Source: Scalindua_A sp046757465
GTDB taxonomy: Bacteria > Planctomycetota > Brocadiia > Brocadiales > Scalinduaceae
NCBI GenBank assembly: GCA_046757465.1
Contig: JBHHYH010000046.1
Location: 1 to 24,541, forward strand
Reading direction: 5' to 3'
Length of the DNA stretch: 24,541 nt
Of this stretch, positions 1-7,064 are shown in pieces (the first letter of the stretch is position 1; the number at the start of each line of letters is the position of its first letter). The translations under genes were made by a program, and so were the position numbers. Below the pieces are notes generated by a model. That model saw only the letters and a list, made by a program, of their open reading frames with translations, was not told the DNA's origin and ran no database searches.

Positions 1-267
1 GGGCAAGCAATTACAAGTTTACAATATCTAAACTAATAATTAAACCATATTGTATTGCTTCTTTGTTTTGACAATTTGGTTTTGTGATTTGCCCGCCCCG
101 TGGGATATATTTATCTGTTTAATGTTTGCTCACTTCAAAAGTTAAATTGGGGTGGTATTGTATAGACTAATATCATTTATCCAACGGGGTAAATGATTTG
201 CCATTTGTGATTTGAAATTTATAAACCACAATTGTTCTAATTAGTCATTATAATATAGTGGGGGTGT
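1..267. other. Gene-free left edge with degenerate short repeats
   Basis: No credible coding region is seen here. The stretch is AT-rich and carries an imperfect inverted pair, CCCCGTGGGATA at 96-107 and TATCCAACGGGG at 178-189 (11 of 12 positions complementary). It also has an 11-base direct repeat TTTGTGATTTG at 81-91 and 204-214. It lies downstream of the minus-strand nucleotidyltransferase gene. These look like decayed intergenic repeats rather than a functional site. No clear terminator hairpin with a T-run was found. Confidence 0.4.
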
Positions 268-831
268 TTATTCCCTTATTCGCCTTAATATGGCATCCCA
301 GATATCACGAAGTCTCAATATATCTGCCCATTTAGTAATATAGTCTATGTCTATTATGTCGCCTGATATTTTAAGAATACCCGTAATATCTCGAAGGTGT
401 TTTTCAGAACCTCCTTCTCTATAAAAATCCATCTTCTTGATAATTACATCCTCCGGAGAGGCAAAATATGCTTCCTGTTCAGGAGATACCGAACCCTTCT
501 TTCTTCGAGAAAATTCTGTTTTAGAAAATGGACTTGCCTTGGTTAGGATAATATCTATTTTTAACCCAGAAGTAGAATGGATAATATTAAATTGGCCACG
601 TCGTTTTATTTCTGCCTTTATCATCTCCATATCACAATAAAATTCTTCTCCCGGAAAAAACCTGACAAAATCTTCTACCTGTTCCTCTTTGAATTCTGCT
701 ACAACATCAATATCCATTGTAAAACGGGGTTCACCATAATATGCTGAAGCCTGAGAGCCCGTAATCATATATGGTATTTTTAAGGATTCAAATGCCTTAA
801 TAATTAGACCCATCAGCTCGCTTTGTTCCAT
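268..831 (-). CDS. Nucleotidyltransferase of the MNT/AbiEii-like superfamily (TA-like partner)
   Basis: This 187-residue protein has the minimal nucleotidyltransferase signature. A Gly-Ser pair at residues 25-26 (ITGSQASAYYG) is followed by MDIDVV with Asp40 and Asp42, and a third likely metal ligand, Asp93, lies in LKIDIIL. In this superfamily the GS and the three carboxylates bind the NTP and two metals for transfer of a nucleotide to a protein, RNA or antibiotic. The C-terminal half, with SPEDVIIKKMDFY and a basic LRDI helix, matches the helical tail of stand-alone DUF6036/AbiEii-type enzymes. The ATG lies 35 bases inside the preceding gene, has only a weak ribosome site, and is probably translated by coupling. 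The three-gene minus-strand context suggests a toxin-antitoxin or defence module. The target is unknown, and which member would be toxic cannot be read from sequence. Confidence 0.75.
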   Translation of the reverse strand: MEQSELMGLIIKAFESLKIPYMITGSQASAYYGEPRFTMDIDVVAEFKEEQVEDFVRFFPGEEFYCDMEMIKAEIKRRGQFNIIHSTSGLKIDIILTKASPFSKTEFSRRKKGSVSPEQEAYFASPEDVIIKKMDFYREGGSEKHLRDITGILKISGDIIDIDYITKWADILRLRDIWDAILRRIRE

Positions 832-1033
832 AAGATATCCGTCTTACAATCTCTTTCTGTATTTCTTCCTGCGTCCATTCAGGATGAGCATTTTTTAAAT
901 AAGCCTTGAGCCTCTGATAAAAGAAAGTCCAGGAATCCCAGACCATTTTGAGCCGCTCCTGGCCGGTTTTCGTTCTTAATATTTCTGCAACTCTATCATC
1001 TACAACTTCTATCTGCCCATCATCCAATCTCAT
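797..1033 (-). CDS. Small helical protein coupled to the nucleotidyltransferase
   Basis: A 78-residue, charged, predicted all-helical protein with no signal peptide or membrane segment. The start is well supported: a perfect GGAGG lies just upstream of the ATG. Its 3' end overlaps the nucleotidyltransferase gene by 35 bases, so the two are almost certainly co-translated. The sequence begins RLDDGQIEVVDDRVAEIL, continues with an aromatic WDSWTFFYQRLKAYL helix, and ends in HPEWTQEEIQKEIVRRIS. From memory, small proteins of this pattern recur directly upstream of stand-alone nucleotidyltransferases in many environmental genomes, which would make it the obligate partner. That family assignment is recollection, not a database result. 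It lacks the RX4-6H motif of HEPN toxins, so this is not a standard HEPN-MNT pair. Confidence 0.7.
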   Translation of the reverse strand: MRLDDGQIEVVDDRVAEILRTKTGQERLKMVWDSWTFFYQRLKAYLKNAHPEWTQEEIQKEIVRRISYGTKRADGSNY

Positions 1034-1085
1034 AATACCTCCGTGTTTAAAAACTCATGTGGTTTTACAGTAGGATTATCCTGCA

Positions 1086-1322
1086 TTATTGAACTTCCTT
1101 ATGACTTCCTCGTAAAACATTTGTACCTTCCCTGATTTCCTTATTAAAACAATTGGCCGATTCCAGCCAATTCAGGATCTGTTCTGGTGTCCATGTAAGA
1201 TTATGCCTTAGTTTTGCCTCATCAGACTCCCAACCACCGAAATCAATAATGTTTCCCTCACTATCATACTTTATAGATGAATCAGTCTTTTTAGCTCTTG
1301 ACGTAATATCATCATTGTTCAT
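1086..1322 (-). CDS. Hypothetical small acidic protein, first gene of the TA-like triplet
   Basis: A 78-residue protein I do not recognise. The first half is hydrophilic and probably disordered. It is followed by YDSEGNIIDFGGWESDEAKLRHNLTW (residues about 19-44) and a WTPEQILNWLESAN helix. The tail after residue 58 (FNKEIREGTNV onward) looks like a replaced or frayed C-terminus, so the gene may be a truncated relative of a longer family. It is preceded by a credible sigma-70 promoter (1368-1395), with AAAGGGG about 12 bases before the ATG. It ends 52 bases before the next gene on the same strand, so it is probably the leader cistron of the nucleotidyltransferase operon. A regulatory or antitoxin role is a guess from position only. 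Confidence 0.5.
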   Translation of the reverse strand: MNNDDITSRAKKTDSSIKYDSEGNIIDFGGWESDEAKLRHNLTWTPEQILNWLESANCFNKEIREGTNVLRGSHKEVQ

Positions 1323-1367
1323 TCTCTGTATACCCCTTTAACTTATCTCGTTTTCTTACCGTGAATC

Positions 1368-1395
1368 ATTATAAATATGTGGGGTTGTATTGCAA
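1368..1395 (-). promoter_or_regulatory. Sigma-70-like promoter of the nucleotidyltransferase operon
   Basis: Read on the minus strand, TTGCAA (1395-1390) is separated by 16 bases from a perfect TATAAT (1373-1368). The start codon at 1322 is about 40 bases beyond the expected transcription start. The segment TTTCCATTGCAAT around the -35, plus a CACATAT in the spacer, recurs upstream of the dinJ-yafQ pair. That makes this a shared promoter/operator rather than a chance match. Confidence 0.6.
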
Positions 1396-1524
1396 TGGAA
1401 AATATTCTAGATACATGACTGTACTTCGTTAAAGGGTTAGGGTCACGAAGCCCGTTTAGTTAGGGGTAAGGGTAACGTTAAGGCAGAAGTAAGAAATAAG
1501 AGGCAAAAGGCTAGATGCTCGAAT

Positions 1525-1540
1525 CTTCGACTACGCTCAG
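1525..1540. repeat. Fragment of a dispersed intergenic repeat
   Basis: CTTCGACTACGCTCAG lies between the two TA-like modules, in a GC-richer patch (about 1420-1545) unlike the AT-rich surroundings. From memory this string recurs in intergenic repeats of many environmental bacteria. Only one copy is seen in this window, so the repeat call rests on recollection. Confidence 0.3.
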
Positions 1541-1575
1541 GGTTTTGGTAATATAATATATATCCACTTAGAAAA

Positions 1576-1845
1576 TTAATCAAAAAGATCTGAATGTGTT
1601 CCAGTTCTTTCAAATATTATCTCTTTTTCTGTTGCTTTATAAATTAAAAGCCAATCTGCTTCGACATGACACTCTCGTCTATCTTTATAATAACCAATTA
1701 GCTTGTGGTCTCTGTGCTTAGCATCAAGGCGGGTCCCATTTATAAGAGCGATCATTATCTTCTTGATCTTTTTTGGTGGCTTACCACGCCTTTGCATTTT
1801 TTTAAGGTCTTTTGCAAACTGCCTGGAATATATTGGCTTTAACAT
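1576..1845 (-). CDS. yafQ: YafQ-family mRNA interferase toxin (RelE superfamily)
   Basis: This 89-residue protein matches YafQ over its full length. YafQ is a ribosome-dependent endoribonuclease that cuts mRNA in the A site. The catalytic and conserved positions all keep a constant offset from the E. coli residues I remember: His47 in DHKLIG, His60 in RECHV, Asp64-Trp65 in ADWLLIY, His84 in GTHSDLF, and Phe88. The toxin therefore looks intact. The ATG overlaps the antitoxin stop codon by one base (TAATG), the usual coupling that keeps toxin below antitoxin. It is the second gene of the pair and is expected to be held inactive by the DinJ-like protein. Nothing in the sequence suggests decay. 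Confidence 0.92.
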   Translation of the reverse strand: MLKPIYSRQFAKDLKKMQRRGKPPKKIKKIMIALINGTRLDAKHRDHKLIGYYKDRRECHVEADWLLIYKATEKEIIFERTGTHSDLFD

Positions 1846-2111
1846 TAGATTCCCAATTTGTTGAACATATCTTCGGCATCCTCACAGCGTACGAGGTTCT
1901 TGCCAGCATCAGTATCCTTTAAAACCTTTCTGGTCACCTTATTGGGTACAACCACATTAAAGGGTAGGCCATTTCGCAATTTAACCTGTTTATAGAAAAG
2001 CGTAATTGCCTCAGTCGTAGATAATCCTAATTTTTCAAAAAGACTTTCAGCATCTTTCTTCAATGAAGGATTGATTCGTGCTCTTACTGTACTAGTTTTC
2101 GCTTTACGCAT
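1845..2111 (-). CDS. dinJ: DinJ/RelB-family antitoxin
   Basis: An 88-residue antitoxin. The N-terminal part (TSTVRARINPSLKKDAESLF, then LGLSTTEAITLFYKQV) is the ribbon-helix-helix DNA-binding domain, with the family's LRNGLPF signature at about residues 46-52. The C-terminal 35 residues form the toxin-binding region. The start is supported by AAAGGAGA upstream of the ATG and by a sigma-70 promoter at 2150-2178. A CATATG palindrome (2159-2164) in the promoter spacer is a candidate site for autorepression by the antitoxin dimer or the DinJ-YafQ complex, as is usual for this family; that role is inferred. The pair follows the pdh-lip operon and is separated from it by a hairpin at 2192-2245. Confidence 0.92.
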   Translation of the reverse strand: MRKAKTSTVRARINPSLKKDAESLFEKLGLSTTEAITLFYKQVKLRNGLPFNVVVPNKVTRKVLKDTDAGKNLVRCEDAEDMFNKLGI

Positions 2112-2149
2112 TATTTTATTCTCCTTTGTTATAAAGAAAGTTTTAATTT

Positions 2150-2178
2150 AGTATAGCCCATATGTGCTACAATTGCAA
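2150..2178 (-). promoter_or_regulatory. Sigma-70-like promoter of dinJ-yafQ
   Basis: On the minus strand TTGCAA (2178-2173) and TATACT (2155-2150) are separated by 17 bases, and the dinJ start is about 32 bases past the expected transcript start. The ATTGCAATGGAAA string (2172-2184, plus-strand reading) is identical to 1389-1401 in front of the other TA-like operon. Both are followed by ATATGTG at nearly the same offset. Confidence 0.65.
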
Positions 2179-2191
2179 TGGAAATTATGGG

Positions 2192-2245
2192 CCCCCGCTG
2201 CTTTCTTGCACCGTGTCGTCACGCTACGAAAGCAGGATGCGGGGG
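2192..2245 (-). terminator. Large hairpin after lipA, possible operon terminator
   Basis: The left arm 2192-2205 pairs with 2228-2234 plus 2239-2245, giving 14 base pairs (CCCCCGC and TGCTTTC with their complements) interrupted by a 4-base bulge at 2235-2238. The loop holds a smaller CGTG-TCGT-CACG hairpin. It begins two bases after the lipA stop codon. No T-run follows on the minus strand, so it is an atypical intrinsic terminator. It may instead protect the mRNA 3' end or be a palindromic mobile repeat. Confidence 0.5.
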
Positions 2246-2247
2246 TA

Positions 2248-3102
2248 TCATACATAATTGAATTGTGCTGCGGCATGGTAGGAGCTTCTGACCAGAGGTC
2301 CTGATTCTACGTGTTTGAAACCCATCTTTTCACCCTCATACTTGAGACGCTTAAATTCGTCAGGATGGTAATAACGTTTTATTGGAATGTATTCTTTTCC
2401 TGGGCGCAGGTATTGCCCTATTGTAAGTATGTCACAATCTACCTGCCTTAAATCTTTCATTACGTCTATTATCTCATCATATTCTTCGCCCATGCCCAGG
2501 ATCAGGCCAGACTTAGTGATGCAGCCGGGATTAATTCCCTTAACTTTTTCTAATAAACTAAGTGAAAGATCATAGTCAGCCTGTGGCCTTACATCCGGGT
2601 ATAATCTTGGTACTGTTTCAAGGTTATGGTTGAGTATATCTGGACATTCTCTCAAAACAATATCAATGGCTTCTTCAGAACCTTTAAAGTCCGGTATCAA
2701 AACCTCTATTGTACATGTTGGATTGTAAGTGCGAATGGCCTTTATTGTCTTTGCGTAGTGGTCTGCACCACCATCAGCAAGGTCATCTCTGGTAACAGAC
2801 GTAATAACAACATGCCGTAGGCCTATCTCTCTAACTACCCGCGCAATCTTTTCAGGTTCGTCCTCATCTAAAGTTGATGGATACCCCTTGGTGACGGCAC
2901 AGAAATTACATCTTCTGGTGCAGACGTCCCCGAGTATTAGAAACGTTGCAGTACCCTGCCCGAAGCATTCTCCGATATTCGGGCAGATTGCCTCTTCACA
3001 TACAGTATTTAGATTAGCAGATCTTAATATGTTTTTTAATCTGTGATATTCTTTACCTTGTGGTAATTTAACCCTGAGCCAGTTGGGGCGTTTCGTTTGC
3101 AC
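2248..3102 (-). CDS. lipA: Lipoyl synthase
   Basis: LipA is a radical SAM enzyme that inserts two sulfurs into the octanoyl chain on lipoyl domains, here most simply the E2 encoded upstream. Both [4Fe-4S] sites are visible. The auxiliary cluster ligands are Cys35, Cys40 and Cys46 (CX4CX5C, in CEEAICPNIGEC), and the radical SAM motif is Cys61, Cys65 and Cys68 (CTRRCNFC). The C-terminal RSSY motif (residues 272-275), which supplies the serine ligand to the auxiliary cluster, is present. The length of 284 is normal for bacterial LipA. The start at MQTKRPNWLRVKLP matches the family N-terminus even though it lies 35 bases inside lipB, so translation is probably coupled. It is the last gene of the pdh-lip operon. 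Confidence 0.97.
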   Translation of the reverse strand: MQTKRPNWLRVKLPQGKEYHRLKNILRSANLNTVCEEAICPNIGECFGQGTATFLILGDVCTRRCNFCAVTKGYPSTLDEDEPEKIARVVREIGLRHVVITSVTRDDLADGGADHYAKTIKAIRTYNPTCTIEVLIPDFKGSEEAIDIVLRECPDILNHNLETVPRLYPDVRPQADYDLSLSLLEKVKGINPGCITKSGLILGMGEEYDEIIDVMKDLRQVDCDILTIGQYLRPGKEYIPIKRYYHPDEFKRLKYEGEKMGFKHVESGPLVRSSYHAAAQFNYV

Positions 3103-3781
3103 CTATTTCCTCCAATATCTCTTCCAGGCTTATGGCGTAAGTTTCAACACCGAAAACATCAGCAAAATTCCTCGTAATCGAAGCCGTTGTTTCTTTTGTA
3201 TCTACGTTTATTTTTAACAACTTTGATATTGATGTTATCATGACGTCTTGTATACCGCATGGTACAATCATGTTAAAAGGCGTAAGGTCATTATTTACAT
3301 TTAATGAAAAACCATGCATGGTTGTACCGCCAACTATTCTGACACCTACAAAACCAATCTTTTCCCTTCCTATCCAAACGCCTGTGTATCCTTCAACCCG
3401 CCGTGACTTGATTTTGTAATCCTGTAATGTCTTTATCATCACTTCTTCCAGCATTCGTAGATAAACGTAATAATCCTCTGTATAAGACTTCATCCCAATT
3501 ATTGGGTAACATACTATCTGTCCAGGCCCATGGTATGTGGTTGCACCACCTCTGTCAATTCTGTATATAGAGTATCCCATGTTTCTTAATCGATCTTCAT
3601 CAGTTAAGAAGTGATTAGTCTTTTTGTTCCTGCGCCCCAGTGTATATGTTGGAGGATGTTGAAGGGTGATGAATACGTCTTCTATTTGGTTTGAATATCT
3701 TGCATTGAAGAGTCTTTTTTGAAGTTCCCAGGCCTTACCATACTCCACCGTATCCAGTTTCAGTAGAAGGCATTTGTTCAT
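3068..3781 (-). CDS. lipB: Octanoyl-ACP:protein octanoyltransferase
   Basis: LipB moves octanoate from acyl carrier protein onto the lipoyl-domain lysine, the step before LipA. The family signatures are RGGATTYHGPGQIV (residues 77-90), GVWIGREKIGFVGVR with the catalytic Lys141, TMHGFSLNVN (His156), and VPCGI with the catalytic Cys175. At 237 residues it is slightly longer than E. coli LipB because of a short C-terminal tail (EEIGANETPQLAQG). The start MNKCLLLKLDTVEYGKAW fits the family, so the 47-base overlap with the end of the E2 gene upstream is likely genuine, as is the 35-base overlap with lipA. E2, lipB and lipA form one translationally coupled block. Confidence 0.95.
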   Translation of the reverse strand: MNKCLLLKLDTVEYGKAWELQKRLFNARYSNQIEDVFITLQHPPTYTLGRRNKKTNHFLTDEDRLRNMGYSIYRIDRGGATTYHGPGQIVCYPIIGMKSYTEDYYVYLRMLEEVMIKTLQDYKIKSRRVEGYTGVWIGREKIGFVGVRIVGGTTMHGFSLNVNNDLTPFNMIVPCGIQDVMITSISKLLKINVDTKETTASITRNFADVFGVETYAISLEEILEEIGANETPQLAQG

Positions 3782-4979
3782 ATGCTTCCTGCTCCCAGCC
3801 TTCGAGGCTTTCTTTTATGGTTATTAAAAATTTATCGGCCTGTGCGCCATCAACTACTCTGTGATCAAAGGAGAGGCTCAGGTACATCATGGAACGAATG
3901 GCGATGGCGTCGTTTACGACAACAGGTTTTTTTACTATTGTTCCCATACCCAGTATGGCAATCTGAGGGAGCAATATAATAGGCGTGCCAAATAAACTCC
4001 CATTTGAACCGTAATTTGTGATTGTGAATGTGCCGTCCTGGACTTCGTCTGGTTTGAGTCTCTTATTTCTAACTCTTTGGGCAAAGTCCTGGCTTGTTTT
4101 TGCAAGGTCTAACAGGGTTTTTTTATCTGCATCTTTTATCACCGGTACTATTAGGCCGTCTTCTAAAGAAACTGCTATACCTATATTTATATGTTTTTTT
4201 ACTATTATGCCCTTCTCTGACCACGAGGAATTGAAGACGGGATGACGTTTAAGGGCACGTGCGGTACTCAGAATGACAAAAGGGAGATAAGTAAGCTTGA
4301 CATTTTCTTTTTTAAGGAATGCTTCTTTTTGTTCTTCTCTAAATTTTACTATCTTCGACATATCTACCTCAAAAGTGGTAGTTACATGAGCGGCAGTTCT
4401 CTTGCTCTCAGACATTCGTTTAGCGATGATCTTGCGTTTGGGATTTACGGGGACTATTTTTTCTTTTTCCTTTACCTCTTCCTCAACAGCAGGAGGTGCA
4501 TATTCAGGTTTTATCTTTATGTAAGTTTGTATGTCCTGTTTTGTAATCCTGCCACCTATACCTGTCCCTCTTACCTTGCTTAAATCGATTTTGTATTGTC
4601 TGGCCATGCGTCTTACCAGGGGTGAAAACCTTTTGTCTTTCTTTAGTTCGGTTGGATGCAGGGTAACGGGGGGTGCTTTTTTTTCTACCTTTTTTTCTTC
4701 AACAGCAGTAACCTTGGCGGCAGGAACAGCCTCTTCTGCCTTAGCTTCTTCAAGTGTAGCAATGACAGTCCCGACCGGTACTGTTTCATCTTCTTTGTGA
4801 ATTATACTCTTCAATATACCTGATTTTGGGGAAGGTACTTCAGTGTCTACCTTGTCTGTGCTTATTTCTACAATTGGCTGGTCTTTTTGAATTCTATCAC
4901 CTTCCTTAACCAGCCAGTGTAAAATGGTTCCCTCTGCTACGCTTTCACCCATCTGGGGCATGATTATGTCTACTGTCAT
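3735..4979 (-). CDS. pdhC: 2-oxoacid dehydrogenase E2, dihydrolipoyl acyltransferase
   Basis: This is the core subunit that accepts the acyl group from E1 on a lipoyl arm and transfers it to CoA. It has one lipoyl domain (about residues 3-77, lipoylated Lys43 in STDKVD), an Ala/Pro/Lys-rich linker, a peripheral-subunit-binding domain (about 117-154, RFSPLVRRMARQYKIDL to GRITKQDIQTYI), a second charged linker, and the catalytic acyltransferase domain ending in SLSFDHRVVDG with active-site His373 and Asp377. The length of 414 is typical for a single-lipoyl E2. It begins 9 bases after the E1-beta stop and its last 15 codons overlap lipB. Pyruvate is the simplest substrate, but BkdB- and SucB-type E2s look alike, so the pdhC symbol is provisional. 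Confidence 0.88.
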   Translation of the reverse strand: MTVDIIMPQMGESVAEGTILHWLVKEGDRIQKDQPIVEISTDKVDTEVPSPKSGILKSIIHKEDETVPVGTVIATLEEAKAEEAVPAAKVTAVEEKKVEKKAPPVTLHPTELKKDKRFSPLVRRMARQYKIDLSKVRGTGIGGRITKQDIQTYIKIKPEYAPPAVEEEVKEKEKIVPVNPKRKIIAKRMSESKRTAAHVTTTFEVDMSKIVKFREEQKEAFLKKENVKLTYLPFVILSTARALKRHPVFNSSWSEKGIIVKKHINIGIAVSLEDGLIVPVIKDADKKTLLDLAKTSQDFAQRVRNKRLKPDEVQDGTFTITNYGSNGSLFGTPIILLPQIAILGMGTIVKKPVVVNDAIAIRSMMYLSLSFDHRVVDGAQADKFLITIKESLEGWEQEAYEQMPSTETGYGGVW

Positions 4980-4988
4980 TTCCTTCCT

Positions 4989-5963
4989 CTAATATGCTGC
5001 AAGTTTTTCTGCTGCTTCAACGACGTCTTCTACCTGTGGGATGTAATATTCTTCCATTGGCGGGCTGTAGGGGACTGGTGTGTCAGGTGCTGATATACGT
5101 AAGATTGGTCCATCCAGGTAATTAAAAACTTCTTCAGAGATTATGGCAGCAACTTCCGCACCAACTCCACCACTCCTTGTTGCTTCATAAAGGACAATTA
5201 CCTTATTGGTTTTCTTCACTGAATCGCACACCGTTTCTTTATCTAATGGCATAAGAGTTCTAAGATCAACTATTTCCAGACTTATTCCACTGTCCTCCAG
5301 GTTTTTTGAAGCTTCAAGCGCTGTATGAACCATTGCACCATAGGTTATTACGGATATATCGCTCCCTTCCTGTACTATCCTTGCCTCACCAATCGGCACA
5401 ACGTAATCATCTTCGGACACTTCTTCTTTTATCCTTCGATATAAAAACTTATGCTCAAAATAAATGACGGGGTCATTATCTCTGATTGCTGCCTTGAGCA
5501 GCCCTTTGGCATCGGATGGGAACGCAGGTGCTACCAGTTTAAGTCCAGGGGTGTGAAAGAACCATCCTTCCGGACATTGGGAATGGAATGCTCCTCCATG
5601 TATGTTACCTCCATAAGGGGCGCGTATTACTATTGGCGTCTTACCACCCCATCTATAGTAGTTCTTTGCCGCTACGTTTACAATCTGGTCGAAGGCACAA
5701 GAGATAAAGTCGGCAAACTGCATTTCAACGACCGGTCTCATCCCGACAAGTGAAGCACCTATTGCAGCTCCTGTAAATCCTGATTCCGAGAGCGGTGTAT
5801 CAAGTACACGTAGTTCACCAAATTTTTCGAACATCCCTTCGGTAACCCTGAATGCACCACCATAAATCCCAATATCTTCACCAAGGATAAATACGCTGTC
5901 ATCCTTTTCCATCTCTTCCCATAATGCTTGATGTATTGCCTCTACGTATGTTATTTCCTTCAT
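4989..5963 (-). CDS. pdhB: 2-oxoacid dehydrogenase E1 component, beta subunit
   Basis: This 324-residue subunit of a heterotetrameric alpha2-beta2 E1 carries the transketolase pyrimidine-binding domain and C-terminal transketolase domain. Visible marks are MKEITYVEAIHQALWEEM, GEDIG at 28-32, the cofactor-activating glutamate Glu60 in DTPLSESGFTG, and the C-terminal VIVLYEATRSGGVGAEVAA followed by RISAPDTPVPYSPPME. With E1-alpha it forms the thiamine diphosphate site that decarboxylates the oxoacid and reductively acylates E2. Its start overlaps the E1-alpha stop by 4 bases, and E2 follows after 9 bases. Pyruvate, branched-chain oxoacid and acetoin E1-beta proteins are close relatives, so substrate is inferred, not seen. 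Confidence 0.9.
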   Translation of the reverse strand: MKEITYVEAIHQALWEEMEKDDSVFILGEDIGIYGGAFRVTEGMFEKFGELRVLDTPLSESGFTGAAIGASLVGMRPVVEMQFADFISCAFDQIVNVAAKNYYRWGGKTPIVIRAPYGGNIHGGAFHSQCPEGWFFHTPGLKLVAPAFPSDAKGLLKAAIRDNDPVIYFEHKFLYRRIKEEVSEDDYVVPIGEARIVQEGSDISVITYGAMVHTALEASKNLEDSGISLEIVDLRTLMPLDKETVCDSVKKTNKVIVLYEATRSGGVGAEVAAIISEEVFNYLDGPILRISAPDTPVPYSPPMEEYYIPQVEDVVEAAEKLAAY

Positions 5964-6952
5964 AGCGTTTTTACCTTCTCTATGGGAGTGGCATAAAGGC
6001 CCTCTTCCGCCTCTTTACCATCGGGATATGGGCTGTTTTCGGCAAACTCTTCTGCATCTTCTATTACGTCGCGAACACGTTTATCGATATCTTTTAACTC
6101 ATTCTCAGTAGCATGCTTATTTTCAAGTAGATATTTTTCCATTTTAAGAACAGGGTCCTTCTTTTTCCATTCTTCAAGTAGCTCCCTGGGAACATATTTG
6201 GCAGCATCGTGCTCTGAATGGCCATGCATTCTCATAGTCTTGCATTCTATAAATGTGGGACCTTCTCCCGCCCTTGCCTTTTTATATGCCTCTTTTGCTA
6301 CTTTATATACTGCAACAACATCATTACCATCTACAATTTCGCTAGGCATTGCATAAGCGAGGGAACGCTCTGCAACATCTTTTATGGCCATCTGTTTCTC
6401 AAGGGGTGTTGAGTATGCATATTGATTATTGTTGCAGAAGAAGACAACTGGTAGCTTATGTACCGATGCAAAATTAAGGGCTTCATGGAAATCACCCCTG
6501 CTAGTTCCTCCATCACCTGTGCTTGAGGCAGCAATACGCTTCTCACCTCTTATCTTAAATGCGAGTGCAGCGCCAGCGGCTACGGGATAGTTATCTGCCA
6601 GATGGCTCGGGAAGCCAAAAGAACCAAAATTTATATCACCGATATGAACATTACCCTCTTTTCCTCCAGTTACCCCAGTTTTCCTGCCAAGATATTGTGC
6701 CATAATCCTTCTGGGAGTAATACCCCTTATCAGAAATACCCCCATATCTCTAAAGTACGGGGCCGTGACATCGTCCTTTTCCAAGGCGTAGGAATATCCA
6801 ACCGAGACTGCCTCCGTGCCGTTACTCGTCCATGCACCCCCTACGATTTTTCCCTGACGATACAAAGAGGTAATCCTTTCCTCCAGATGCCTGGTTAACT
6901 TGAGATAATAGTACAACTGATGGAGTGTATCACGTTCTACATCCATTTTCAC
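5960..6952 (-). CDS. pdhA: 2-oxoacid dehydrogenase E1 component, alpha subunit
   Basis: A 330-residue thiamine-diphosphate-binding subunit. The cofactor and Mg motif starts at Gly146-Asp147-Gly148 (STGDGGTSRGDFHEALNFAS) and ends in the asparagines at 174-176 (FFCNNNQYAYST), the usual GDG-X(about 26)-N spacing. Upstream, PYFRDMGVFLIRGITP and GGKEGNVHIGD match the family, and the MRMHGHSEHDAAKYVP loop (the phosphorylation loop in mitochondrial enzymes) shows catalytic histidines. It is the first gene of the operon. AAAGGG lies about 12 bases before the ATG. The operon promoter in the 112-base gap after the ferritin-like gene was not identified with confidence. No E3 (lpd) is encoded in the window. 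Confidence 0.9.
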   Translation of the reverse strand: MKMDVERDTLHQLYYYLKLTRHLEERITSLYRQGKIVGGAWTSNGTEAVSVGYSYALEKDDVTAPYFRDMGVFLIRGITPRRIMAQYLGRKTGVTGGKEGNVHIGDINFGSFGFPSHLADNYPVAAGAALAFKIRGEKRIAASSTGDGGTSRGDFHEALNFASVHKLPVVFFCNNNQYAYSTPLEKQMAIKDVAERSLAYAMPSEIVDGNDVVAVYKVAKEAYKKARAGEGPTFIECKTMRMHGHSEHDAAKYVPRELLEEWKKKDPVLKMEKYLLENKHATENELKDIDKRVRDVIEDAEEFAENSPYPDGKEAEEGLYATPIEKVKTL

Positions 6953-7064
6953 ATTTACCCTTTGAAGAAAAACTGAATTTAAAGTATGACGTGGAAAGGA
7001 CAGAAAAGGTAGATTAAGAAAGTTTACGCGTTATATTCCCGAGAAACCTTTTAGGCTCAGACCA

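Noticed and set aside
268..1033. Standard HEPN-MNT toxin-antitoxin pair
   Set aside because: The small partner shows no RX4-6H HEPN motif and is too short.
4018..4800. Open frames on the plus strand opposite the E2 gene
   Set aside because: They are low-complexity Phe/Ser-rich translations, the expected mirror of the Lys/Ala/Glu-rich E2 linkers.
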